Source of the DNA: Candidatus Formimonas warabiya
Lineage (GTDB): Bacteria; Bacillota; Dehalobacteriia; Dehalobacteriales; Dehalobacteriaceae
DNA length: 64,000 nucleotides
Assembly: GCF_002777255.1 (NCBI RefSeq)
Contig: NZ_CP017634.1
Span: 1,314,903 to 1,378,902 of the forward strand
Direction of reading: 5' to 3'
Each line of letters begins with the position of its first letter. Position 1 is the stretch's first letter. A model generated the notes under the pieces. That model did not search any database and was not told the origin of the DNA. It was given only the letters and a program-made list of their open reading frames with translations. The position numbers were made by a program, and so were the translations under genes. Below, in pieces: positions 17,585 through 27,301 of the stretch.

Positions 17585-17680
17585 GTCCTCCCTTGTCTTC
17601 CCCTCCCTGGCCATGCGGGCTTTTATTTCTTCTATATTTCCACACCTTTCCACCTCTGCTATCGCTAATCCAATAGCGCA

Positions 17681-17905
17681 TCATGACTTTCTTTTCAGCT
17701 CCCTTACCTCATTCTGGAGCTGAATTATCTGTTGCTTTAACTCCGTTAATTGACTATTGTCAGGCTGATTACCATTGTTTTCCTCAGTTTTTACCTGCTT
17801 TAATAATTCCGTAGCCGCCACAGCTGCTAAAAAATCCCCTAAAGTAACAATCCATGCCGCCAAAACACCCAAGTTATCCGGATCTATCTTTTTAAATAAC
17901 GACAT
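17681..17905 (-). CDS. Small protein with hydrophobic helix and coiled coil, 74 residues
   Basis: The start follows AAGGGGGAGACGAGT. Residues about 12-35 are hydrophobic (GVLAAWIVTLGDFLAAVAATE) and residues 45-72 are a predicted coiled coil (LTELKQQIIQLQNEVRELK). It may be a membrane-tethered oligomerising peptide. After its TGA the same frame continues for ~30 codons with plausible coding character (IEEIKARMAREGKT) into repeat copy 3, hinting at a longer ancestral protein or a second small gene. Function unknown. Confidence 0.6.
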   Translation of the reverse strand: MSLFKKIDPDNLGVLAAWIVTLGDFLAAVAATELLKQVKTEENNGNQPDNSQLTELKQQIIQLQNEVRELKRKS

Positions 17906-18205
17906 ACTCGTCTCCCCCTTTATAATAATATATTCAAGGAGAGAGTATGTTGCATGCGTAGAGTATCTGATTTCGTTCCCATAGCACGATTAATCCTCGG
18001 GTGGTTCCTCTGGTTCCTCATATCGTGCAATCACGGACCATCAGAAGAACTTCCATATTTTTGAAATATAAAGGAAGCAAAGCAAGATTTACCGCAGATC
18101 GTTTTAGCCTAAATTGGGGCAAACAAAAAAAAGGAACCTACCCGGTCCTCAAACTCATAAATTCTGATATAGCAAAAAAGGCCTTTAAGGCCTTGATATC
18201 ATTGA
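17906..18205. other. Region without visible gene, next to tRNA-Leu fragment
   Basis: 300 bases with no frame preceded by a ribosome binding site. A short hairpin AAGGCCTTTAAGGCCTT at about 18178-18195 lies just before the tRNA-Leu fragment and could end transcription coming from the island side. Confidence 0.5.
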
Positions 18206-18260
18206 TGGTGCGGCGGAAGGGACTTGAACCCCCACAGCTGTTCACCACTAGAACCTGAAT
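18206..18260 (-). repeat. tRNA-Leu 3' fragment, outer boundary of genomic island
   Basis: 55 bases, on the minus strand identical but for one base to the intact tRNA-Leu at 38575-38660 from the anticodon loop to the CCA end. The 5' half of the tRNA is absent. The flank at 18285-18345 resembles the flank of the second fragment at 37562 (GTATTCCAA, CCGGCTATT, CACGTCA in the same order). This is the pattern left by site-specific integration into a tRNA 3' end. Confidence 0.88.
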
Positions 18261-18702
18261 ATGGTTTCCTTTGGCGCATTTCCAAAAATCCTTGTATTCC
18301 AATCATTGCCGGCTATTCTCTTAAAAAAACACGTCAAGTTTTGAAAATGAAACTAAAGATGCTGTTTTTCATTTTTTGAAAGATCATCAAATTGGGGCAA
18401 TTTAGCTTTTTATCTAGCAGAATATATGACAGAATCAAACTTTGGTCGTATAAAAATTGAAAAAATCAGCAGAGCTTAGAAGTTTTTCAATTGATCACAA
18501 GCTTGTAAATATAAAGACCCCTTTTCTAATTTAACTGACATTTGTCTACCTCCGTCAGAGATATAAATAAATTTAGACCTTTTTAAGACCTATCTCAGTA
18601 AGTTCTTTACCTAAATCTTAACAGCACCCGGTTTGAATCTCACATTTAATTTTGCAGCAAAATTAAATCCACCGTCATATCGTACATATCACATTACCCA
18701 TT
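18261..18702. other. Island end without visible gene
   Basis: 442 AT-rich bases between the tRNA fragment and the enolase-superfamily gene. The first ~85 bases are homologous to the sequence beside the other tRNA fragment (37614-37690). I see no integrase frame and no ribosome binding site; a decayed integrase end is possible. Confidence 0.5.
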
Positions 18703-19860
18703 TCAGCGCACCCTATTTTTATTAATTACTTCCTCATTAATTTCCAGGCCAAACCCGGGCTTGTCATCTAATTCAATATAGCCCTTCTCAAATGATTTAA
18801 TCGGCAAGGTGGTCAAATCCCATCGCAAGGGATTCCTTTGATCTTTAGACCAGTCACTTTGCATATATTCAAAAATAAAACAATCTGTAAAGGCTGCGGC
18901 CAAGTGTAAGGATACTGCCATACATACGGCAGAGGAGCTTCCCGTATGCACCAGGTAGGAGACATTATAGGCACTGGCTAAGCCGTGAATTTTCAAACAC
19001 TCGGTTACTCCACCGGTCCGGCACGCATTCGGCTGAATAATATCTACCTTTCCTTTGACAATTAAGTCTTTGATTCCGTATCTTAGGAAATGGGCTTCAC
19101 CACCTGCAATCGGAATATCCAAAGATTCCGACAATCTCCTGTATCCCTCATAATTATCAGGAGCAACAGGCTCTTCAAACCATCTGATGTGATATTTTTC
19201 CAATTCTTTACCCACCATTAAAGCGGTTTTGGTATCATAACCGCAGTTGACATCTACCATTAAAGTAATATCTTTTCCCACATGTTCTCTTACTGCCGCT
19301 ACTGCCATAATGTCTGTTTTATATCCTTGGCCTATTTTAATTTTCATCGCGCTAAAACCTTGTTCCACAAACTTTTGAGCTGTAGCTAGCATAGTCTCCA
19401 TGCCTCTAAACCTGATAGAAGAAGCATAGGCCCAAATTTTAGAATTGGCACACCCCCCTAATAATCGATACACGGGAAGGTTTAGGGCCTTGCCTTTAAT
19501 ATCCCAAAGAGCTATGTCGATACCGCTAAGCGCCTCAATATAAAAACCTTGGTAGTGCCCTCTGTTCATCATGGTTCCAAAAAGCAATTCCCAAATATAC
19601 TCCGTATTCATAGGATCTTTTCCCATCAGCAAAGGCTTTACGTATTCTACGATATCCCGGGTTGCAGTGGGTGCCAGCCTGACCATGCATTCACCCCAGC
19701 CGGTAATGCCTTCATCTGTTTCAATTTTTACCAGCACGGTACGGTACTCTTTAAACACCACCTTCTCCAACTCATCGGCATAGGGAATACTGATCGGTGC
19801 CTTAATGGGATTTTCAATAGGTACAACTAGACTAAAGGCTTCAACATTTGTAATTTTCAC
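18703..19860 (-). CDS. Mandelate racemase/muconate lactonizing enzyme family protein (MR subgroup)
   Basis: 385 residues from GTG 19860 behind GGAGGAGGG; an upstream frame to 19914 has no such site. Enolase-superfamily catalytic residues are visible: K173 and K175 (KIKIG), metal ligands D203 (VDVN), E229 (FEEP) and E255 (GGEAH), and an Asp-His pair D273 (DIIQPN) and H305 (VHTG). This set defines the mandelate racemase subgroup, which includes sugar-acid dehydratases and racemases. The substrate cannot be told from sequence. It is the last gene of the minus-strand catabolic cluster, 133 bases after thiolase. Confidence 0.88.
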   Translation of the reverse strand: MKITNVEAFSLVVPIENPIKAPISIPYADELEKVVFKEYRTVLVKIETDEGITGWGECMVRLAPTATRDIVEYVKPLLMGKDPMNTEYIWELLFGTMMNRGHYQGFYIEALSGIDIALWDIKGKALNLPVYRLLGGCANSKIWAYASSIRFRGMETMLATAQKFVEQGFSAMKIKIGQGYKTDIMAVAAVREHVGKDITLMVDVNCGYDTKTALMVGKELEKYHIRWFEEPVAPDNYEGYRRLSESLDIPIAGGEAHFLRYGIKDLIVKGKVDIIQPNACRTGGVTECLKIHGLASAYNVSYLVHTGSSSAVCMAVSLHLAAAFTDCFIFEYMQSDWSKDQRNPLRWDLTTLPIKSFEKGYIELDDKPGFGLEINEEVINKNRVR

Positions 19861-19993
19861 CCAAAACCCTCCTCCGTTAATTAGCATACAGCATGCTGAG
19901 CCTGTATTTAGCATGCTGTATTATTTAAAAATCCTGCAAATTTTTTATTTTTTTCCTTTTTATTTATTTACACATCCATGTTGAGTCCATTCA

Positions 19994-21175
19994 TCAATTT
20001 CTGGAAATAACCATCGCCATTCCCTGTCCGCCACCAATACATAAAGTGGCTAAACCATTTTTGGCATCTCGCCTGATGATTTCATATAGCAAAGTAACCA
20101 GAATTCTCGCCCCGCTGGCGCCGATGGGATGCCCCAAGGCAATGGCGCCACCGTTCACATTTACTTTTTCCATATCGAATCCCAATTCTCTTGAAACGGC
20201 AATGCTCTGGGCAGCAAAAGCTTCATTGGCCTCGATGAGATCAATTTGATCTATAGATAAACCGGCTTTTTTTAATGCTTTTGTAGCGGCCCCTATAGGC
20301 CCGACACCCATAAATGCGGGGTCCACCCCAACCCAACCATAGGATACGATAGTGGCTAAAGGTTTAATCCTCAATTCAATTGCCTTTTCTTCCGACATGA
20401 TCACTAAAGCCGCCGCACCGTCATTGATTCCTGAAGAGTTGCCTGCCGTAACCGTCCCGTCCTTTTTAAAAGCAGGTTTCAGCTTTTTCATTGCTTCAAA
20501 GGTGGCATCACGTCGGGGAAATTCGTCGGTTTCAAAAACCAAAGGATCTTCATTACGTTGAGGAATCATTACCGGGACGATTTCATTTTTAAATTTTCCC
20601 TGATCAATGGCAGCCACCGCTTTTTGCTGACTAAAGGCCGCAAAACGATCCTGATCTTCCCGGGTAATCCCGTACCTTTCGGCCACATTTTCCGCAGTAA
20701 CACCCATATGATAATCATTAAAAGCACACCAGAGACCATCCCGAATCATTTCATCAACAGTCTTATTGTCTCCCATCCGAAGTCCCCAGCGGGATTTTTC
20801 CAATAGGTACGGTGCTTGAGACATGCTTTCCATCCCACCGGCCACCACAATATCACAATCCCCTATGGCTATCGCCTGAACAGCTAATGCAACAGCTTTC
20901 AGGCCCGACCCGCAGACTTTATTCACGGTCCAGGCACCCGCCGTCTCAGGTATCCCTGCTTTAATCGCTGACTGTCGAGCCGGATTTTGACCCAAACCCG
21001 CTTGCAGCACATTACCCATAATCACTTCGTCTATTTGTTCCGGACTCAAGCCTGCTTTAGAAATAGCTCCGTTAATAGCAATGGCTCCGAGATTAGTCGC
21101 TTTAATATCTTTCAGTGCCCCGCCAAATTTTCCGATGGCAGTACGAACTGCACCGGCAATCACTATATTCGCCAT
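19994..21175 (-). CDS. Acetyl-CoA C-acetyltransferase (thiolase)
   Basis: 393 residues from ATG 21175, chosen for the standard MANIVIAG start and GGGGGG upstream. Catalytic Cys is in VCGSGLKAV (near residue 88), the [10 protein letters not shown] histidine and CIGGGQGMA cysteine complete the active site, and NEAFAAQ is present. It cleaves acetoacetyl-CoA to two acetyl-CoA, or the reverse. With crotonase and 3-hydroxybutyryl-CoA dehydrogenase upstream, it completes conversion of crotonyl-CoA to acetyl-CoA. Confidence 0.93.
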   Translation of the reverse strand: MANIVIAGAVRTAIGKFGGALKDIKATNLGAIAINGAISKAGLSPEQIDEVIMGNVLQAGLGQNPARQSAIKAGIPETAGAWTVNKVCGSGLKAVALAVQAIAIGDCDIVVAGGMESMSQAPYLLEKSRWGLRMGDNKTVDEMIRDGLWCAFNDYHMGVTAENVAERYGITREDQDRFAAFSQQKAVAAIDQGKFKNEIVPVMIPQRNEDPLVFETDEFPRRDATFEAMKKLKPAFKKDGTVTAGNSSGINDGAAALVIMSEEKAIELRIKPLATIVSYGWVGVDPAFMGVGPIGAATKALKKAGLSIDQIDLIEANEAFAAQSIAVSRELGFDMEKVNVNGGAIALGHPIGASGARILVTLLYEIIRRDAKNGLATLCIGGGQGMAMVISRN

Positions 21176-21250
21176 CCTTGTTCCCCCCATCAATTTCTCC
21201 TATAAGGCTTTTAATCTCGCTTGTGCAACTATTAGATCTTACCTAAGGAC

Positions 21251-22048
21251 TTATATACCGTTAAAGTCCGGTTTCCTTTTGGACAAGAATGCTTCCATGC
21301 CTTCTTTTTGTTCCTCAGTGGAAAAACACAAAGCAAAGGAATCGGCCTCTAAATCCAAAGCTCTTTCCAAATCCATGCTTTGTCCTCTTTGAACCGCCGA
21401 TTTGGTCAAACAAACTGCCATATTTCCCTTTTCACTGATGATCTTTGCCAACTCCATGGCTCTTTCCAACAGTTGGTCACCAGGAACAACATAGTTGACC
21501 AACCCCATGCTTAAAGCTTCATCACTGCCGACTACCCGGCCGGTAAGAAGCATTTCACTGGCTCTGCCTATGCCGATCAACCGAGGGAGTCTTTGTGTCC
21601 CGCCAAAACCCGGCGTAATTCCCAAGCCAACTTCAGGTTGAGCAAACTTCGCCTTTTCCGCGGCAATCCGAAAATCACATGTCAGGGCAATCTCACACCC
21701 ACCCCCAAAGGCAAGGCCATTGACGGCAGCAATTACCGGTTGGGGCATGGATGCTATTTTTCTAGTCACCCCAAGGCCCAGTTCGGCAAATTCTCTGGCC
21801 TCTAAGGGTCTCATGTGCGCCATTTCCCCAATATCCGCCCCGGCAATAAATGCCTTTTCTCCTGATCCGGTGATGATCACCGCCTTGACATGTCGTTTTT
21901 TTGCGATACTGTCGAAAGCATTATTCAACTCTTCGAGAGTAGCCCTATTCACGGCATTAAGAGACTTCTCACGGTTAATTGTAATTAATGCTGTACTTTC
22001 GCTGAAAACAACCGATATATTTTTGTAGTCCAAAATCTTGCACCCCAT
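21251..22048 (-). CDS. Enoyl-CoA hydratase (crotonase)
   Basis: 265 residues from ATG 22048, directly after the dehydrogenase stop; a TTG at 22033 with GGGGTG upstream would give the common start DYKNISV. It has the crotonase oxyanion-hole segments SGEKAFIAGADIGEM and NGLAFGGGCEIALTCDFRIA, with catalytic Glu in CEIAL and in QPEVGLGITPGFGGTQRLPR. It hydrates crotonyl-CoA to 3-hydroxybutyryl-CoA. A long upstream frame to 22129 overlaps the dehydrogenase gene and is unlikely to be used. Confidence 0.92.
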   Translation of the reverse strand: MGCKILDYKNISVVFSESTALITINREKSLNAVNRATLEELNNAFDSIAKKRHVKAVIITGSGEKAFIAGADIGEMAHMRPLEAREFAELGLGVTRKIASMPQPVIAAVNGLAFGGGCEIALTCDFRIAAEKAKFAQPEVGLGITPGFGGTQRLPRLIGIGRASEMLLTGRVVGSDEALSMGLVNYVVPGDQLLERAMELAKIISEKGNMAVCLTKSAVQRGQSMDLERALDLEADSFALCFSTEEQKEGMEAFLSKRKPDFNGI

Positions 22049-22053
22049 CGCTT

Positions 22054-22902
22054 CTAATATTGATAGAATCCCCGGCCTGTCTTTCGCCCCAAATATCCGG
22101 CCTTTACATATTTGCGGAGTAGGGGGCATGGTCGATATTTAGGATCACCGAATCCCTGGAATAAGGTCTCCATAATCGCAAGACAGGTATCTAAGCCGAT
22201 CAAATCCGCTAATGCCAATGGTCCCATGGGATGGTTTGCGCCCAGCTTCATAATCTCATCAACGGCTTCCGGTTTTGCCACCCCCTCGTTGACGATATAA
22301 ATCGTTTCATTGATGAGGGGAATCAGAATCCGGTTCAGCACAAACCCTGGAAAATCATTGACCTCAACCGCGGTTTTTTCGATGCTCACACAAAATTCTT
22401 TAATCGCGCGAGTGACTTCATCCGTTGTAGCCAGCCCTCTGATTACTTCAACCAACTTCATTACCGGAGCCGGATTCATAAAATGCATACCAATAAATTT
22501 ATCCGGTCGCTTTGTAAAAGCTGCTAATTCGGTAATAGGAAAAGAAGATGTATTGCTGGCAAAAATTGTTTTAGGATCGCAAATATGCTCCAGCGACTTA
22601 AATAAAAGTCCTTTGATCTCTTTGTTTTCGACAATAGCTTCAATAACAATATCCATACCGGAAGCATCCGCCAAGTCAGTTGAGCCGGTAATTCGTCTCA
22701 TTATTGCTGTCTTGTATTCTTCTGTTATTTTACCTTTGGTCAACATCTTCCCCAGATTTTGATCAATAGAATTAATTCCTTTGACAACCAACTGCTCATC
22801 GATGTCATTTAGACACACCTGATAACCGGCTTGAGCAATCACCTGAGCAATCCCGGATCCCATCTGGCCGGCACCAATAATCATTATATTTTTAAAATCC
22901 AC
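22054..22902 (-). CDS. 3-hydroxybutyryl-CoA dehydrogenase
   Basis: 282 residues, exactly the usual length, from GTG 22902 behind GAGGAGGG. The N-terminal Rossmann domain has [14 protein letters not shown]; the catalytic dyad is in SSFPIT and [14 protein letters not shown] (His), with the C-terminal domain [22 protein letters not shown]. It oxidises 3-hydroxybutyryl-CoA with NAD(P). The crotonase gene follows after five bases, so the two are translationally close. The GcdA gene ends 77 bases upstream. Confidence 0.94.
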   Translation of the reverse strand: MDFKNIMIIGAGQMGSGIAQVIAQAGYQVCLNDIDEQLVVKGINSIDQNLGKMLTKGKITEEYKTAIMRRITGSTDLADASGMDIVIEAIVENKEIKGLLFKSLEHICDPKTIFASNTSSFPITELAAFTKRPDKFIGMHFMNPAPVMKLVEVIRGLATTDEVTRAIKEFCVSIEKTAVEVNDFPGFVLNRILIPLINETIYIVNEGVAKPEAVDEIMKLGANHPMGPLALADLIGLDTCLAIMETLFQGFGDPKYRPCPLLRKYVKAGYLGRKTGRGFYQY

Positions 22903-22979
22903 TGTATGGTCCCTCCTCACCTTTTGATAAATTAGTACCCGGAATATTATTTTCTCCATATGGTCTGATTAAAGTGTTC

Positions 22980-24737
22980 TTATCCACGGATGGTCCTAGG
23001 TAAAATCATTTGGTGGATTGGGGTAATGGATTTAGGATTTTGGTAACAAGCACTGACGAAAGCGGAGAAATACTTTCTCAAATCCGGCAAAGAAACAATT
23101 TCGTCCACAAAACCATGTTGGGCGCAATAGATCGGTCGGGACTTGTCCACATAATCTTTTACCATTTCATTCATTTTTTCAATTACGGGCTCCAGGCGTT
23201 TTCCTGCTTCCTGTTCTTTCACCAGCCTTCTGGCATATGACGCTACGGCAGCCGTCTCGCCATGCATCACATAAATCTCCGTAAGCGGTGTCCCAAGAGT
23301 AAAGGCGTTGTTTTCGTTGGCCTGAGGCCCACCCATGATGTAGTGAGCAGCTGCAGTTCCTTTTCTCAGAACCAGACACATCATGGGCACATCTGTTTTC
23401 TCAATGGAATAAATCAGACTCTGGCCTAAGCCTAAGAGATCCGCCTTTTCCGCAATGTCACCCACATCAATACCTGTCGTATCCTGCACCCATATCATGG
23501 GCAGATTGTCCCGTCCGCAGAAAGTCACGAATTCACTTTGTTTGATTAAGCCTTGGCGATAGTGCTTGCCGCCTACGCCAACTGAGCCAGCGGGCGCGTA
23601 TTCCGGATAATTTTTTAAAACCCCCTGTTTATTGCCAATCAATCCTACTGGAAAACCGTTAATTTTGCCAATCCCCGTAAAAACTTCAGGACCGTAATCA
23701 CTGCGATATTCCATAAATTCGCTATTATCAAGGATTCTCGCTAATACTTGATAAACATCATAGGGACGTTTCTGGACCATAGGCACAATATAGTTTAATT
23801 CTTCTGGTGGATACTTAGGTTCTGCCGGCGCTGCTACTTGGAAAAATTTAGGGTCATATTGGGGGATTCCCTCCATGTACTTTTTAATACCATCCAGAAC
23901 CCCTTCTTCCGTGTCGTGAACTTCCCGAAAATATCCGGTTTCATCAAAATGGATTTCCGCACGTCCAGGTGCTTTTTCATGAAAAGCCTTCGTGGCTTCA
24001 ATAATTTGCTGGACACCTTCTAAATCAAAGTATCCTTTGGGGTTCATGCCGCCTACAATGCCAGCACCGCCTACAGCAATATTGGCATCCTTATGGGCAA
24101 GAAGGATGGTGGGGCTGATTCCATGATAGCCGCCGCCGGCAGGATTCGTGCCATAAATAGCGTTTAAAATGGGGACTCCCAACATATTTAATTCCGCATG
24201 CCGATAAAAAGTTGTTCCGTTACCCCGGCGATCCGGATACACCTTTTCTTGTTCCATTAATTTTACGCCGCTGCAATTAAGCAGCCAAACCAGGGGTATA
24301 TTCAGTCTCTTTGCTAAGTCCGTGACCCTGAGAATGTTTTCTGCCTGCCCGGCGATCCAGGCGCCGGCCATGATTTTATTATCAAAAGCAATAATTACCG
24401 CCCATTTACCCCTGATTTGACCCAATCCGTCAATCACCCCGGTGCAGCCTTCCTGGTTGGAAGCCGGATTATACAGGGTATGGAGAGGGCACCAGGTCCC
24501 CGGATCGGCTAAGTATTCTAATCGTTCATAAGCAGTCATTTGCCCTTTTTGATGAATCAACTGCGCCGGCAATCCGGAATTTTTTACCGAAGCAACTGCG
24601 CCTGCAATAGCTTTCTCCTCTTCTTTAATTAAATCAGCATTCTCTTTGAAACGATTAAGATTGGATTCTCCTAATGGTTTTCCTATGCCTGGCATTTCTG
24701 CAAAATAAGATTTTAACGAAGGTTGTTCCCTGAACAT
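22980..24737 (-). CDS. gcdA: Glutaconyl-CoA decarboxylase alpha subunit (carboxyltransferase)
   Basis: 585 residues, matching the ~587 of GcdA from Acidaminococcus. It carries the GcdA-specific N-terminal region (SYFAEMPGIGKPL, then DPGTWCPLHTLYNP) and two crotonase-like carboxyltransferase halves with TNPAGGGYHGISPT, GGAGIVGGMNPKGYFDLE, QDTTGIDVGDIAEKADLLGLG and MGGPQANENNAFTLGT. It moves the carboxyl group of glutaconyl-CoA to biotin, giving crotonyl-CoA. Its biotin carrier lies directly upstream (24824-25036) and the genes for onward metabolism of crotonyl-CoA directly downstream. The Na+ pump beta subunit is at 14868-16034, outside the island. Close relatives acting on other 3-carboxylated acyl-CoAs cannot be excluded. 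Confidence 0.9.
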   Translation of the reverse strand: MFREQPSLKSYFAEMPGIGKPLGESNLNRFKENADLIKEEEKAIAGAVASVKNSGLPAQLIHQKGQMTAYERLEYLADPGTWCPLHTLYNPASNQEGCTGVIDGLGQIRGKWAVIIAFDNKIMAGAWIAGQAENILRVTDLAKRLNIPLVWLLNCSGVKLMEQEKVYPDRRGNGTTFYRHAELNMLGVPILNAIYGTNPAGGGYHGISPTILLAHKDANIAVGGAGIVGGMNPKGYFDLEGVQQIIEATKAFHEKAPGRAEIHFDETGYFREVHDTEEGVLDGIKKYMEGIPQYDPKFFQVAAPAEPKYPPEELNYIVPMVQKRPYDVYQVLARILDNSEFMEYRSDYGPEVFTGIGKINGFPVGLIGNKQGVLKNYPEYAPAGSVGVGGKHYRQGLIKQSEFVTFCGRDNLPMIWVQDTTGIDVGDIAEKADLLGLGQSLIYSIEKTDVPMMCLVLRKGTAAAHYIMGGPQANENNAFTLGTPLTEIYVMHGETAAVASYARRLVKEQEAGKRLEPVIEKMNEMVKDYVDKSRPIYCAQHGFVDEIVSLPDLRKYFSAFVSACYQNPKSITPIHQMILPRTIRG

Positions 24738-24823
24738 GCCACACCCTCTTTCTCTTTTGTCCGTTATGAACTTTTAACTGAATATTTTTAAATGCAGATA
24801 AATAAATTTAGATATATTCATGT

Positions 24824-25036
24824 TTACTCAATAGCTAATAATACGGTCCCCTGAGGTACTGCATCTCCTTCCGATACATTAATTTCCATGACTTTTCCAG
24901 AATTTTGGGAGCATACAGGAATTTCCATTTTCATGGATTCAATAATAATGACCTCTTGGTCATTTTTAACACAATCACCTTGAGATACATTGATTTTGAC
25001 AACTTTTCCAGGCATCGGACTAACTACTTTTTTCAT
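24824..25036 (-). CDS. gcdC: Biotin carboxyl carrier protein, minimal biotinyl domain
   Basis: 70 residues, only the biotinyl domain. The biotinylation site is ESMKME (the usual AMKM with Ser), halfway along, flanked by MPGKVVKINVSQGDCVK and the mirrored half SGKVMEINVSEGDAVPQG. It follows AGGAGGT and precedes gcdA by 86 bases, so it probably carries CO2 from the alpha subunit to a beta subunit. It lacks the Ala/Pro-rich linker of longer GcdC proteins. The gcdC name is inferred from the neighbour. Confidence 0.82.
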   Translation of the reverse strand: MKKVVSPMPGKVVKINVSQGDCVKNDQEVIIIESMKMEIPVCSQNSGKVMEINVSEGDAVPQGTVLLAIE

Positions 25037-25247
25037 AAAAGAACCTCCTGTTTTTATAGCCTCACGGTATTCACCAAAAAATTCCCAACACGATTTTCTT
25101 AAGTAAATATGACTAGGAGCCTGTTTTCATCACTATTGGAAAAGCCCATTCGTTTACTAAATGCAATTAAGTGGTAGGATATAATGCAGTTACGTTCTCC
25201 AGATCGGGTTCCAACTGACTCCTAGTTCGCGTCAGAATCTTATAGGA

Positions 25248-26768
25248 TTAGCTTTTTGCTGGACTCTCCTGGGACATAGGATCATCTTTTTTTCTTTGTC
25301 TATCTTTTAGCATATTCCATATGGATACAGCAACCATTGCGAGTATCATTATGGTTAGAACCGCTGAAGCAGGCCGAGTAATAAATATGGATAAATTACC
25401 GTCGGACAGCATGAGACTTCGGCGTAAATTCGTCTCGATCATCCCTCCTAAAATAAACCCAAGAATTAACGAAGCTAAGGAGAAGTCAAGTTTTTTCATA
25501 AAGTATGCAAGAATACCCACAACTAGGGATAAATAGACATCGAATATTAAATTGCGGTCTGTGTACGATCCGACAATAGAAAATGTCAAGATAGTGATAA
25601 TTAGAGCGTAGTTAGGAACAGACAACGCCCGGGACCAAATTGGTGTCGTAAGGCGCCCCAAAAAATACATAATAATCACCGCTAAAATAAAACCGGCAAA
25701 CAAACCGTATACCAGTTCTGGAGTCTTGCCGAAAATCTGCGGACCTGGCTGGATTCCATGGATGATAAATGCACCCATAATAATCCCGGTAGTGGGGGAG
25801 CCTGGGATACCTAAACCAAGCAGGGGGATAAGCGCTCCGCCAACTGTGGCATTGTTCGCAGATTCCGGAGCCGCAATCCCTTCCGGTGCACCAGTGCCAA
25901 AAAGTTTCGGAGTTTTAGATGTTTTCTTTGCAAGACTATAACTGAACCATGATGCCGGCCCTGCTCCCAGGCCGGGAATGATTCCGGTGATTACGCCAAT
26001 CAACGATCCAAATGTAATAGGCCTTTTAACCTTAAGAATATCCTGTAGTTTTAAATCCATCTTAAAACCAATGGACTGTCCTACGTAACGTTTATTAACC
26101 CCATCTGTAATCATTTGGATAACCTCGGAAATCGCAAAAAGCCCGATTAAAATGGGTACAAGGGGCAACCCTTCGAGAAGTTCCATCCTGCCAAAGGTAA
26201 ATCGGGGCACCCCGGTTAAGGAATCTATCCCTACCACAGTAAAAAGCAGACCAAGGAATACCGAAAGAGTGCTACGCATCACATCCTTCGATGAAAGCGC
26301 CACGACAGCGGCTAATCCTAATATGCCAATCAAACAATATTCAGGTGCCCCAAGTTTTACTGCTGCATTGGCCAACGGGGCAGAAAAAGCGATTAGAGCA
26401 ACCCCTCCTGTGAGTCCACCCACAGTACTGGCAGTTAAAGAGTATCCGATCGCCTTTGCAGGGAATCCTTTCCGAGCCATGGAATTACCATCAAGTACTG
26501 TAGCCACTGCCGCAGGGGTACCAGGAATTCCCAATGTAATTGCGGAGATGGAACCACCATATTCTGCTCCCTGATACACAGCAATTAATAGAAGGATCGC
26601 TGTAACAGTAGGCAGCTCGTAAGTAAATGGAAGCATTAAAGCTACACCTATTGCAGCGCCCAACCCGGGAAGCGCTCCGACAAACAGTCCGACTAGCGTG
26701 CCCACGCATAAAATAAATAGATTCAAGGGTTCAAAACAGTGTATTATTGAAGATACTACCAAATCCAA
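25248..26768 (-). CDS. tctA: Tripartite tricarboxylate transporter, large membrane subunit TctA
   Basis: 506 residues with about 11-12 hydrophobic segments. TctA signatures are intact: GALPGLGAAIGVALMLPFTY near the N-terminus, GGSISAITLGIPGTPAAVAT, GVITGIIPGLGAGPASWFSYS and GIPGSPTTGIIMGA. The start is TTG 26768 after GGGGTGA. Together with TctB and TctC it imports an organic acid using the Na+ or H+ gradient. The family takes citrate, tartrate, aromatic acids and other carboxylates; which one here is not shown. Confidence 0.93.
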   Translation of the reverse strand: MDLVVSSIIHCFEPLNLFILCVGTLVGLFVGALPGLGAAIGVALMLPFTYELPTVTAILLLIAVYQGAEYGGSISAITLGIPGTPAAVATVLDGNSMARKGFPAKAIGYSLTASTVGGLTGGVALIAFSAPLANAAVKLGAPEYCLIGILGLAAVVALSSKDVMRSTLSVFLGLLFTVVGIDSLTGVPRFTFGRMELLEGLPLVPILIGLFAISEVIQMITDGVNKRYVGQSIGFKMDLKLQDILKVKRPITFGSLIGVITGIIPGLGAGPASWFSYSLAKKTSKTPKLFGTGAPEGIAAPESANNATVGGALIPLLGLGIPGSPTTGIIMGAFIIHGIQPGPQIFGKTPELVYGLFAGFILAVIIMYFLGRLTTPIWSRALSVPNYALIITILTFSIVGSYTDRNLIFDVYLSLVVGILAYFMKKLDFSLASLILGFILGGMIETNLRRSLMLSDGNLSIFITRPASAVLTIMILAMVAVSIWNMLKDRQRKKDDPMSQESPAKS

Positions 26769-26802
26769 TTATCTCACCCCTGTTATGTAAATTTTAACCA
26801 TG

Positions 26803-27249
26803 CTAAAAATTCACCATAATCAAAACACCAAAAACATAATAGATAAAGATTGTGACTCCCCCTGCTAGTGCCAGCCCAATAAGTAGCACTCTAACCTTTT
26901 TAAGTTCCTGTTGCTTATAAAAAGCATACAAAGCCATAATGTAGATAAACAACCAAACAAAATATAGCCTATGGGCTAAGGACCAGGCGATAAAAAACGC
27001 AATAGTCAGTCCAATGGTGGCAAAAACCTGTTTCTTATTATCGATGGAAACTATTTCATTTTTGGCCTTAATCGTTCTCACTAAAATAATTAAACCGAAT
27101 ACAATGACTAATACTGCCAACGTATTGGGGAAAAATGTAGGACCTAAATTTTCGCCGTTATTTCTAATACCTAAGGATTGCCACAGTGTACCTACTCCCA
27201 GAAGAGTAAATAACAGTGATAATACAATAGACCCCATTCGATAGCCCAT
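26803..27249 (-). CDS. tctB: Tripartite tricarboxylate transporter, small membrane subunit TctB
   Basis: 148 residues with four hydrophobic helices: an N-terminal one after MGYRMGSIVLSLLFTLLG, the GPTFFPNTLAVLVIVFGLIIL segment characteristic of TctB, and two more. It starts after AGGAGGT and lies 34 bases upstream of tctA. It forms the membrane part of the transporter together with TctA. Confidence 0.88.
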   Translation of the reverse strand: MGYRMGSIVLSLLFTLLGVGTLWQSLGIRNNGENLGPTFFPNTLAVLVIVFGLIILVRTIKAKNEIVSIDNKKQVFATIGLTIAFFIAWSLAHRLYFVWLFIYIMALYAFYKQQELKKVRVLLIGLALAGGVTIFIYYVFGVLIMVNF

Positions 27250-27263
27250 TTATTTAACCTCCT

Positions 27264-27288
27264 AAAAAGGGGGGGAAAGCCCCCTTTT
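27264..27288 (-). terminator. Attenuating terminator between tctC and tctB
   Basis: On the minus strand AAAAGGGGGC pairs with CCCCCCTTTTT, followed at once by the tctB ribosome binding site. A terminator here would let more mRNA be made for the binding protein than for the membrane subunits. Confidence 0.75.
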
Positions 27289-27301
27289 GTATTAAGCAAA
27301 A

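Noticed and set aside
18001..18258. Plus-strand ORF ending in MVRRKGLEPPQLFTTRT
   Set aside because: This end is the translation of the antisense of a tRNA-Leu 3' fragment; no ribosome binding site or homologous protein domain is evident.
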